Shown: positions 15,859-22,847 of the stretch, one piece after another | How the letters are laid out: every line of letters begins with the position of its first letter | Numbering within the stretch: the first letter of the stretch is position 1 | DNA from: DATKDU01 sp035512595 | GTDB lineage: Bacteria; Planctomycetota; Planctomycetia; Pirellulales; Pirellulaceae | Length of the DNA: 36,577 nt | Assembly: GCA_035512595.1 (NCBI GenBank) | Contig: DATKDU010000435.1 | Location: forward strand, 1 to 36,577 | Reading direction: 5' to 3' | Notes under the pieces: generated by a model | Databases searched by the model: none | Seen by the model: only the letters and a program-made list of their open reading frames with translations | Told to the model about the DNA's origin: nothing | Made by a program: the position numbers and the translations under genes

Positions 15859-15928
15859 ACCCGGTTTCCTCTTGCTTTTTGCTCCGCTGCCGCGGAGATT
15901 AGTGAGGTCGATCAAGCTTGGGGGAGCG

Positions 15929-16402
15929 ATGTCCGACAGTCTACTCGCGCGCGAACTCAAAAAGCGAAAGCCGTTTGAGCTGCTGGAGCAGGAAGCTCAT
16001 CTCAATCTGATCCGCACCACCGATCAGTTGCAGATCTGTTTTGCGCGCCTCTTCCGCGTTCACGGCATCACGATTCAGCAGTACAACATCCTCCGCATCC
16101 TCCGCGGCGAGGGGCGCCCCCTGCCGATCCTGGACATCGCCGCGCGGATGGTGACGGTCGTTCCCGGCATTACGGGGCTGATCGACCGGTTGGAAGAGGC
16201 TGGCCTGGTCGAGCGGCAGCGGTGCGACAAGGACCGCCGCGTGATTCGAGTGGCTGTCACGGCCAAGGGTCTCAAATCCCTCGACAATCTGGACAAGCCG
16301 GTTCTCGCCCTGCACCGCAAGCTGCTGGGGCACCTGACGCGGAACGAGCTCAAGGAGCTGATCGGACTGCTGGAAAAGGCGCGCCGCTTGGCCAAGGACT
16401 GA
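15929..16402 (+). CDS. MarR family transcriptional regulator
   Basis: A 157-residue winged-helix regulator. Helices at about residues 10-55 form the dimer arm, and the DNA-binding part covers about 57-115 ('QQYNILRILRGEG', 'LDIAARMVTVVPGITGLIDRLEEAGLVERQ'). The wing follows as 'CDKDRRVIRVAVT'. ATG at 15929 follows GGGGAG with a short 2-nt gap; the same frame is open further upstream, but without protein character. Its probable target is the palindrome at 16438-16457 before the pirin gene 36 bp downstream. MarR proteins next to pirin and DoxX genes usually respond to electrophilic or oxidative signals; the ligand here is unknown. No second palindrome was seen before its own start. Confidence 0.92.
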   Translation: MSDSLLARELKKRKPFELLEQEAHLNLIRTTDQLQICFARLFRVHGITIQQYNILRILRGEGRPLPILDIAARMVTVVPGITGLIDRLEEAGLVERQRCDKDRRVIRVAVTAKGLKSLDNLDKPVLALHRKLLGHLTRNELKELIGLLEKARRLAKD

Positions 16403-16437
16403 TCACGGGCGGCTTGACTGCCAGCCCTCAAGCGGAA

Positions 16438-16457
16438 ATAGTTGATATATAAACTAT
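16438..16457. promoter_or_regulatory. MarR-type operator palindrome in front of pirin
   Basis: ATAGTTGATATATAAACTAT is a 20-bp palindrome in which nine of ten base pairs match between half-sites. It is strikingly AT-rich for this genome and ends one base before the AGGAG ribosome site of the pirin gene. It overlaps a TATAAA stretch that could be a -10 element, so binding would block transcription. Assignment to the adjacent MarR protein is inferred. Confidence 0.75.
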
Positions 16458-16470
16458 TAGGAGCGTGTCC

Positions 16471-17169
16471 ATGTTTGCTCTTCGTAAAGCTAGCGACCGC
16501 GGCCACGCCCAGCACGGCTGGCTCGACACCTGGCATACCTTCTCCTTCGGCGACTATTACGATCCGGCCCAGATGGGCTTCCGCGCCTTGCGAGTGATGA
16601 ACGAGGACTTTATCGCCCCCGGCCAGGGGTTCGGGATGCACGGCCACCGCGACATGGAGATCATCACCTGCGTGCTCGAGGGAGAGCTGGCCCATCGCGA
16701 CAGCCTGGGGACTGTCGCCGTCCTCAAGGCCGGCCAGTTCCAGCGGATGACCGCCGGCAGCGGCATTCGTCACAGCGAGTTCAATCCGTCCGCTGCCGAA
16801 ACTGCCCACCTCTATCAAATCTGGATCTTACCGGAGCAATCTGGTCTGACGCCGAGCTACGAGGATCGGGAGTTTCCCAGCGCCGGAATGCAAAACCAGC
16901 TCGAGCGCATCGCGTCCCGCTATGGACGCGGGAACTCCATGAAAATCAACCAGGATGTGTCGCTGTACCGGGCGAGCCTGGCGGCTGACGTGCAATCGAT
17001 GCATCCGCTGGAAACTGGCCGCCATGCGTGGCTCCAGGTGGTTCGCGGCCAGGTGCAATTGGGTGACCTGCCGCTGACTGCCGGCGACGGCGTCGCCGTC
17101 AGCGACGAATCAGCGATCGCGATCCGGGCGCAGTCGCCGGCTGAGGTGCTGTTGTTCGATTTGGCGTAG
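16471..17169 (+). CDS. Pirin family protein (YhhW-like)
   Basis: A 232-residue bicupin. Metal ligands His57, His59, His101 and Glu103 stand at the same positions as in E. coli YhhW, a quercetin 2,3-dioxygenase-active pirin ('GMHGHRDME', 'GIRHSEFNPS'). The family includes regulators and dioxygenases; the true substrate is unknown. ATG at 16471 is preferred over GTG at 16465 because AGGAG (16459-16463) is 7 nt from the former and only 1 nt from the latter. The gene is probably repressed by the upstream MarR protein through the palindrome just in front, and cotranscribed with the DoxX gene 81 bp downstream. Confidence 0.93.
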   Translation: MFALRKASDRGHAQHGWLDTWHTFSFGDYYDPAQMGFRALRVMNEDFIAPGQGFGMHGHRDMEIITCVLEGELAHRDSLGTVAVLKAGQFQRMTAGSGIRHSEFNPSAAETAHLYQIWILPEQSGLTPSYEDREFPSAGMQNQLERIASRYGRGNSMKINQDVSLYRASLAADVQSMHPLETGRHAWLQVVRGQVQLGDLPLTAGDGVAVSDESAIAIRAQSPAEVLLFDLA

Positions 17170-17250
17170 GTATCCGTATCCTCACGGCCCTGGGTGCAGC
17201 GGCGGACTGCCGGCTGCCGCTGCGGCCGCGATTTCTCGGGAGAAGAGATT

Positions 17251-17688
17251 ATGAAAGCCGTTCAAGCCATTCTTGCCATTCTCGGACGAGTCATGCTCTG
17301 TGCGATCTTCCTGATGGCGGCGGTGATGAACAAGATCCCGCAGTTCAGCCAGGTGGTGGAAGCCATGCGGGGGGAAGGCATTCCCATGCCGGAGGTGGCG
17401 CTCGCGGGCGCGATCGTATTTCTGCTCGCAGGGGGCGTCTCCGTCGTGCTGGGATACAAGGCACGACTCGGCGCGCTGCTGCTGCTGGTTTTCCTGGCGC
17501 TGGCCACCTATTACTTTCACGACTTTTGGAACGTGTCCCCGGAGAACGCGAAGGAGCTGCAAAACGAAATGGCCCACTTCATGAAGAACGCGGCCATGGC
17601 CGGCGCCATGCTCTTCATCATCGCCAACGGCAGCGGCGCGGGGAGCCTGGACGGCTGCTGCCGAAAAGCGGTCGCCAAACCATCATAG
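17251..17688 (+). CDS. DoxX family membrane protein
   Basis: A 145-residue four-helix membrane protein. The first helix ends in 'MNKIPQFSQVVEAM', a DoxX-type motif, and helices follow at about residues 50-65, 70-88 and 115-130. DoxX proteins are implicated in redox balance and in detoxification with oxidoreductases; the reaction is not established. ATG at 17251 follows GGGAGAAGAG at close spacing. The C-terminus has paired cysteines ('DGCCRK'). Its place behind MarR and pirin genes suggests one stress-responsive unit. It converges with the esterase gene, with 18 bp between stops. Confidence 0.9.
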   Translation: MKAVQAILAILGRVMLCAIFLMAAVMNKIPQFSQVVEAMRGEGIPMPEVALAGAIVFLLAGGVSVVLGYKARLGALLLLVFLALATYYFHDFWNVSPENAKELQNEMAHFMKNAAMAGAMLFIIANGSGAGSLDGCCRKAVAKPS

Positions 17689-17706
17689 AACGGATCGAAT
17701 GGCGTT

Positions 17707-18810
17707 CTACAAGTACGCCTCCAGCCACTCGTCCATCCGCGCTAGCGCCTCCGGCGGCACCGCGTGCCCTTGGCGATGGTTGTACTGCCCCACGCGCCAC
17801 GGCTCACCGTACAGCTTGTAGATGGCCAGCGCCCGCTCGATGAACGGCCAGCCGCGGTCGCCGTCGGCCGACTCGCCGCCGACGAGCAGAAACGGCCGCG
17901 GCGCGGCCAGCGCGAGCAGCTCGTGATGCTCGTGTGTGAATGCCGGCTCCTTGATTGTGGGGCCGAGGTACCACGCCGCCTCCCAGTTGGAGAACCGCGT
18001 GCCGATCCCCCCCTCGCTGCTGATCGTCACCTTCACCCGCTCGTCGAATGCCGCCAGGTAGAGCACTTCCTTGGCGCCCAGCGAGTGGCCGATCGCACCA
18101 ATCCGCTCGGCATCGACCTCTGGCATTGCCGCCAGGATGTCCACGGCCACCAGCGCGTCGTAGAGCATCTTGGCCATCCCCTTGCTGCCGGGGACGCGCT
18201 TCAAGTATTTGTCCGCCTCCTCGGCCGCAGCGATTTTGCCAGTCACCGGCCACAGGTAGTTACGCGGGCAAAAAACGATCCGCCCTTGCTTGGCGTAACG
18301 GAGACCAAACGCTTTCTCCGGTGCTCCTTCGATTCCCGCCGGCTGGCGGATCGAGTGATCGACCGTGCTGTGAAAGGCGGCGATGCCTGGCACCTTGCCG
18401 CTGATCTTCTCTGGCAGGCAAACGTACGCTTCCGTGGCAATCCCAGGTTCGATGTCGTACTTCACAAGCCGACGGACGATGCCCTCGACGCGATCTTCTT
18501 CAAGAACTTCCAGCTTCGGCGGCGTCTTCCGCTCCGCCGGCATTTTGCCAAGGAACTCGAGCCACCATTGCCTCAGTTCTTCGCGCCGCTGCTTCCAGCC
18601 CACGAGCGAGACGATCTTCTTCCCCTCGGCATCCGCCAGCAGATCGCTAAGCTGCGGCGCATCGGCGGCAATCTTTTCCGGCGGCGTCTGAATCTCCGAC
18701 AGCCAGCTCACATCCATTTTGCGTTCCTGGCTGTGAGCAGAAGGGACGCAGCCCAGCATCGTAGCTGCCGCCGTTGTCGTCAGAAAATCTCTGCGATCAA
18801 TCCGTGTCAT
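17707..18810 (-). CDS. Tat-exported alpha/beta-hydrolase (acetyl xylan esterase/dienelactone hydrolase-like)
   Basis: A 367-residue exported esterase. The N-terminus 'MTRIDRRDFLTTTAAATMLG' carries a twin-arginine motif followed by a hydrophobic stretch and Cys21, so it may be a lipoprotein. The nucleophile elbow is 'GAIGHSLGAKE'. An acidic residue follows in 'GGESADGD', and the likely catalytic His lies in 'YNHRQGHAVPPEA'. Such proteins often deacetylate polysaccharides; the substrate is inferred only by family. The ATG shares an ATGA with the stop of the cysteine desulfurase gene, so translation is probably coupled, although the functions are unrelated. Upstream codons in the frame are Arg-rich and overlap the desulfurase gene. 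Confidence 0.88.
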   Translation of the reverse strand: MTRIDRRDFLTTTAAATMLGCVPSAHSQERKMDVSWLSEIQTPPEKIAADAPQLSDLLADAEGKKIVSLVGWKQRREELRQWWLEFLGKMPAERKTPPKLEVLEEDRVEGIVRRLVKYDIEPGIATEAYVCLPEKISGKVPGIAAFHSTVDHSIRQPAGIEGAPEKAFGLRYAKQGRIVFCPRNYLWPVTGKIAAAEEADKYLKRVPGSKGMAKMLYDALVAVDILAAMPEVDAERIGAIGHSLGAKEVLYLAAFDERVKVTISSEGGIGTRFSNWEAAWYLGPTIKEPAFTHEHHELLALAAPRPFLLVGGESADGDRGWPFIERALAIYKLYGEPWRVGQYNHRQGHAVPPEALARMDEWLEAYL

Positions 18811-19946
18811 GGTTTCAGGGCCTCCCACGCGCCGGCCAGCAAGCTGGCGGCGCGATCGACGTCGTCTTCGGTCGTATACCATCCCAGGCTCAGGCGAATG
18901 GTGCCGCGAGCCACATCGCTCTCGATTCCCATGGCGGCCAGCGTCGGCGACATGGCCGCCGTATCACTATGGCAGGCGGAACCGGTCGAGGCGCACAGCT
19001 CGGGAATCCGCGCGAGCATTTCGTGCCCACTGACCTGTGGAAAAGCGATGCTCAACGTATTCGGCAGCCGCGGTGCGAGCCGGCCGTGCAATACCAGCTC
19101 GCCGCCAATCTCCCGCTGCAAGAGGTTCCACAGCCGGTCGCGCAAGGTCAGCATCCGCTCCTGGTTCTCGTCGAGGTTCTTGGCCGCCAGCGAGCAAGCC
19201 TTTCCCAGTCCGACGATGTACGGCACATTCTCGGTTCCGGCCCTGAGGCCCCCTTCGTGCCCCGCCCCGTGAATCAGCGGCTCGATCGCCAGGCCACGGC
19301 GAATGTAGAGCGCCCCGATCCCCTTGGGCGCGTAAACTTTGTGCCCGGCAATCGTGAGCAAATCGACATCCAGCTCATCGACCAGCGTCCGCACCTTGCC
19401 GACGCTCTGCGCCGCGTCGGTGTGCAAGAGCACCTGCTGCTCGTGGCAAACGTCGGCAATCTGCTTCAGCGGCTGGAGCGTGCCGATCTCGTTGTTGGCG
19501 TGCATCACGCTGACCAGCACCGTGTCGGCTCGCAACGCAGCGCGCACCGCGTTGGCCTGCACCAGACCCTGCCCGCTGACGGGGACCATTGTCACGTCGT
19601 ACCCCAGCCGCTCCAGGTAACGCGCCGGCGCAACAATGCTCGGATGCTCGATCCCCGAGATGATGATGTGCCCGTCGCCGCCGAACGAGTGCCGCTGGAG
19701 GACTCCCTTCAGCGCCAGGTTGTTGCTCTCGGTGCCGCCGGAGGTGAAGACGATCTCGTCGGCATCGGCCCCGAGCAAGGCGGCCACTTGTCCGCGGGCA
19801 TCTTCGACCGCCTCGTGAGCAGCGCGGCCGAGCGAGTGGTTGCTAGAGGGATTGCCGAAATGCTCCGCCAGAAACGGGAGCATTGCCTCTTGCACAGTCG
19901 CGGCAATCGGCGTGGTGGCGTTGTAGTCGAGATAGATTTGGCGCAT
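18807..19946 (-). CDS. Cysteine desulfurase, NifS/IscS family
   Basis: A 379-residue PLP enzyme that takes sulfur from L-cysteine for Fe-S clusters or tRNA thiolation. The family opening 'YLDYNATTP' is present. PLP-site residues include His101 ('GIEHPSI'), Asp177 ('LHTDAAQS') and Lys203 in 'IAGHKVYAPKG'; the catalytic Cys325 lies in 'STGSACHSD'. This loop marks group I (NifS/IscS). No scaffold (iscU) or regulator lies nearby, so which branch it serves is unknown. It is followed, with a 4-bp overlap, by the Tat-exported esterase gene. A long hairpin lies 70 bp upstream of its start. Confidence 0.95.
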   Translation of the reverse strand: MRQIYLDYNATTPIAATVQEAMLPFLAEHFGNPSSNHSLGRAAHEAVEDARGQVAALLGADADEIVFTSGGTESNNLALKGVLQRHSFGGDGHIIISGIEHPSIVAPARYLERLGYDVTMVPVSGQGLVQANAVRAALRADTVLVSVMHANNEIGTLQPLKQIADVCHEQQVLLHTDAAQSVGKVRTLVDELDVDLLTIAGHKVYAPKGIGALYIRRGLAIEPLIHGAGHEGGLRAGTENVPYIVGLGKACSLAAKNLDENQERMLTLRDRLWNLLQREIGGELVLHGRLAPRLPNTLSIAFPQVSGHEMLARIPELCASTGSACHSDTAAMSPTLAAMGIESDVARGTIRLSLGWYTTEDDVDRAASLLAGAWEALKP

Positions 19947-20015
19947 GAAGTGAGCCCCCTAAGCTGCACGGTTTGGCACATTCAGCAGCTTAAGTGGCTT
20001 ACCTAGCGTCTCACA

Positions 20016-20085
20016 AGCCCGAAGCGCGAGCGAGGGAAACGCGTCCATCCGGATGGAGGGCTGTCCCTCGCTTGCGCGTCGGGCT
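20016..20085. repeat. Long hairpin with 22-bp arms and inner palindrome
   Basis: Arms at 20016-20037 and 20064-20085 pair with two mismatches (AGCCCGAAGCGCGAGCGAGG.. against ..CCTCGCTTGCGCGTCGGGCT). The inner part holds the perfect palindrome TCCATCCGGATGGA (20044-20057). It lies between the stop of the Flp-like gene and the start of the cysteine desulfurase gene, so it may terminate transcription from the former. From memory, AAGCCCGA...TCGGGCTT hairpins recur in planctomycete genomes; this needs a search. It lacks a GTAG foot and is a separate class from the REP-like units. Confidence 0.7.
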
Positions 20086-20116
20086 CGTGCGTCTTCAACC
20101 GCCACCTAGTAGAGGT

Positions 20117-20317
20117 CTACGGTTCGCAGTTCTGGCAGGGCCCCATGTTGATTGCTTCGATCGCGCCGGCCAGATCCTGAAGCTCGGCGATAGTCGCAGC
20201 CCGAACGGCGCCGAGGCCGCCGATAATGCCGATGACGATCACCGTCACGAGCAGGATCCACTCCAGGGTCAGCGCGCCTTTGCGCTGGCGGCGAAGGGGG
20301 CGATTGTGATGAGCCAT
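20117..20317 (-). CDS. Small Flp/TadE-like prepilin peptide
   Basis: A 66-residue protein with a basic leader ('NRPLRRQRKG'), a probable prepilin-peptidase site after Gly14 and Glu at +5 of the mature part ('ALTLEW'). A hydrophobic helix of about 20 residues follows. This is the Flp/TadE type IVb pilin start, with W where Flp usually has Y. The tail ends 'GPCQNCEP', a CxxC pair not usual in Flp pilins. GAGG lies about 8 nt before the ATG at 20317. No tad or cpa genes are in the window, so assembly would rely on genes elsewhere. Planctomycetes often carry such isolated peptides. Confidence 0.75.
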   Translation of the reverse strand: MAHHNRPLRRQRKGALTLEWILLVTVIVIGIIGGLGAVRAATIAELQDLAGAIEAINMGPCQNCEP

Positions 20318-20733
20318 GGTCGTTCCTCGCTGCTGGGCCGATGGGCGGGATGAATCTCCCGCGGTGCGTGATCTGAGCCAATGCAGATCGCATGCCACTC
20401 GTCGAGCAAAGGATTTTTGTCCGGCTACTCCCTCCTCAATTACTTGTGTGGCAACGAGTTGCACCAGCTCCTCGCTACAACCGGAACCCCGGGGGCGTGT
20501 ATGTCCAGAGAAACATGTGGCCAGAGGCAAACAAGGAGATGTTTCACGATCGCAACATGAAAGTCGGCGCCAGCACCCTCCGTCTTTGCGCCGCCGGCCA
20601 TCTTTCACCAGAGTCGCCAGGCGGAATTCCGCTGTCGTGGCTGCTCGCTTTCCGGCCGCTCAACCGATGGTGGATAGGTAGGATTGTTTTGGCACTGGAT
20701 GCCGCTTTCATCACTCAGGCAGGGAGACCTCCT
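20318..20733. other. Divergent spacer between Flp-like and LysM genes
   Basis: The frame of the LysM gene remains open back to 20392, but this part has no consistent domain character and no ribosome site. It probably holds two divergent promoters. No clear promoter, hairpin or RNA was recognised. Confidence 0.35.
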
Positions 20734-21387
20734 GTGGGGAACCGGCGCATCTGGTGGGGCTTGGGGATCATGGCGGCGGGCCTCTGCGCGGCCTGGCCGT
20801 TTCGCAAATCGTGGCTCCAGGAGCAAGACGCCCTGGTCACTGAGGCGCTTTCAGCGCCGGTAATTCCCCGTTCGAGTCAGCCGACATTGCTGAGCAGTCC
20901 GTCCCAGCACCTGCACGACGAACTCTCGCCGGCGCTGAATCCGCTTTCGCTCGACTCGAACGCTGCCGTGCCCGGACTCCATCCGCTGACCTCCGCGCTC
21001 GACCGCGGCATTTCGCGGCGCTCGCTGGTCCGGGTCGATCAAGCGCCGCAGGTTCCCACATTGGCCGCGGACTTTTCCACCGCTCCTGCCGCTTCCGCGC
21101 TCGATCCCCGTGCGGCCGTTCTCGGGGAAGACGATTCGGCGCCAGTGATGGCCAGCGAACCTGCGCCCCCGCGGCACGAGCGGCGCTATCGCATCCTCAA
21201 GCACGATACGCTCGAGTCGATTGCCGAGCGGTTTCTGGGCTCGCGGCAGCATGCGGACAAGCTGCTGGCGGCCAATCCGGAGGTGATCCTGGCACCGGAG
21301 GTGCTTCCCGTTGGAGCGACGATTGTCATTCCGGACCTGTCGCTCCCGTCGGAAACGATCGTCCGCTTGCCGGAAAACGGGATGTAG
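20734..21387 (+). CDS. Membrane-anchored LysM domain protein
   Basis: GTG at 20734 is chosen because AGGGAG (20721-20726) lies 7 nt upstream and a membrane anchor follows directly ('WWGLGIMAAGLCAAW'). The product is 217 residues: anchor at about 5-20, a Ser/Pro/Leu-rich linker at about 30-140, and one LysM domain at about 148-200 ('YRILKHDTLESIAERFLGS', 'LLAANPEVI', 'LPVGATIVIP'). LysM binds N-acetylglucosamine polymers such as peptidoglycan, so the protein may link the cytoplasmic membrane and the wall. No catalytic domain is present. It converges on the hydrolase-like gene, with 8 bp between stops. Confidence 0.82.
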   Translation: MGNRRIWWGLGIMAAGLCAAWPFRKSWLQEQDALVTEALSAPVIPRSSQPTLLSSPSQHLHDELSPALNPLSLDSNAAVPGLHPLTSALDRGISRRSLVRVDQAPQVPTLAADFSTAPAASALDPRAAVLGEDDSAPVMASEPAPPRHERRYRILKHDTLESIAERFLGSRQHADKLLAANPEVILAPEVLPVGATIVIPDLSLPSETIVRLPENGM

Positions 21388-21395
21388 CTAACCGC

Positions 21396-22379
21396 TCACA
21401 CCGGCCGCTTCCGCTCTTCCCAGGGAAAAGTGTCCATCTGGGCCACCAGCCGGCGGCTGATGAACCCTGCCAGATGGCGGCCGATGTTGAAGGCCCGCGT
21501 GTCCAAAAGCTGCGTTCCCTGGAGCTTCGTATCGGCCGTATGAAAGAACAGGTCCTGCTGGTCCTCGTTCTCCGGCGGCTTGCCGTGGAACCCCTCCCAT
21601 TTCGTGTGCAGCCGGCGGGCTTCCGCGTGCGCTTTATTGTCGCCAGCGCCGACCGCAATCATCTTGGAGATCGTCCTTCCCCGCAGCAGCGGGCTGTTGA
21701 TCGCGTCACGGGCGGTGACTCCTTTGAATGATTCCATGGGTGACAGCATGGCGATGGCTTGGACATCCTTCCCCTGCCGGTAGGAGGGCAGATTGGTCAC
21801 GCTCCAGTCCATCACCGCCCACTGAAGCGCAATCACGCAGCCGAACTCGGCGGCGACCAGGCAGAGGGCCGAAACGTTCAATTCGCCCGCATTGTTCTTC
21901 TCGACCAGGAATTTCTTGCATGCCTCCAGGTCGAGAACCATGTTCTTGATGTCGGCGGGCCGCATCCGCTCCAAATCGATTTCCTTGATCTCGCCGTTGC
22001 GCATCTTTTGCCGCGTGCTCCGTCCGTGGCCACGTAGATCGACGGTGAGTATGGCGTGCCCGGCCTCCTGGAGTATCGCTTGGAGGACGCCGCGATATTC
22101 ATCCTGCTGTCCTTTCCAGCCGTGGATCATCATGACGGGCACGGCCTTCTTCCCCAGTCTGCCCGGATAATATGTCGCCTTGAGGAGCACGCCGTCCTTA
22201 GTTTCGCGCGAAATCGGTTCGGGGTCCTTCACCTCATCCTTCTTTTTCACCGGCCCCTTCGCCTGACCCCAGACGGGGTGCGCCAAGGCGGCCGTTGCCG
22301 TCGTCGCCACGCCGGCGCCCAGCACGGTTCGCCGCGATAGCAAAGGGGAATCGCCACGGGTGAATGATGTATCGGTCAT
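21396..22379 (-). CDS. Tat-exported alpha/beta-hydrolase homologue without nucleophilic serine
   Basis: A 327-residue protein with a Tat signal ('LLSRRTVLGAGVATTATAAL', cleavage near 'AHPVWGQA'). The fold is clear from 'MMIHGWKGQQDEYRG' (oxyanion loop, about residues 83-97) and 'TVDLRGHGRS'. At the nucleophile elbow the expected GxSxG reads 'AAEFG' (176-180), with Glu178 in place of Ser. It is therefore either a non-catalytic homologue or uses another chemistry. ATG at 22379 has AGGAA upstream; sequence before it is not needed for the Tat signal. Function unknown. Confidence 0.85.
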   Translation of the reverse strand: MTDTSFTRGDSPLLSRRTVLGAGVATTATAALAHPVWGQAKGPVKKKDEVKDPEPISRETKDGVLLKATYYPGRLGKKAVPVMMIHGWKGQQDEYRGVLQAILQEAGHAILTVDLRGHGRSTRQKMRNGEIKEIDLERMRPADIKNMVLDLEACKKFLVEKNNAGELNVSALCLVAAEFGCVIALQWAVMDWSVTNLPSYRQGKDVQAIAMLSPMESFKGVTARDAINSPLLRGRTISKMIAVGAGDNKAHAEARRLHTKWEGFHGKPPENEDQQDLFFHTADTKLQGTQLLDTRAFNIGRHLAGFISRRLVAQMDTFPWEERKRPV

Positions 22380-22847
22380 GCGTTCCTCGGTTGAAATTGC
22401 CGCCGGCACCCCTGCCATCGGCGTTTGCACTCAATCCTAGATGGGTGCCAGGGCAGCGTCAATCAACTTTTTCGGGCGAAAGTAGTTACGCGAGCAAGCA
22501 CTTAGGGCGAATGCCGACGGGCGCAGATCGGCCCGGCCCCAGAGGCGTCGCATGTCGCCCCGGCCGCGGCTCCGCGGAGTACATTCCCCGGCGTTTTGCG
22601 CTTGAAGTCTTGACGAAACAGGCACTTGCCCTGGTGATTCGCAGGCCGTCCGCCCGACGATTCCCCATACGGCCGGAATAATCGGGCGGCAAGCAAACGA
22701 ATCAATGCGTTGCAATCCATGCCGAATTGGCTGAGAATGCAAGAGCGAGGGTAACAACCGGGCTTCCCCTAGCCAATTCCAGTTGATCGCTCGCGCGGAA
22801 CCAACGGTCGCCAGGGAACTTCGATTGATGCACCGACGGAGACCACG
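22380..22847. other. Divergent spacer before the vWA gene
   Basis: Overlapping minus-strand frames here and across the vWA gene lack protein character. The stretch separates two divergent genes and probably holds both promoters. No repeat, RNA or clear operator was seen. Confidence 0.35.
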
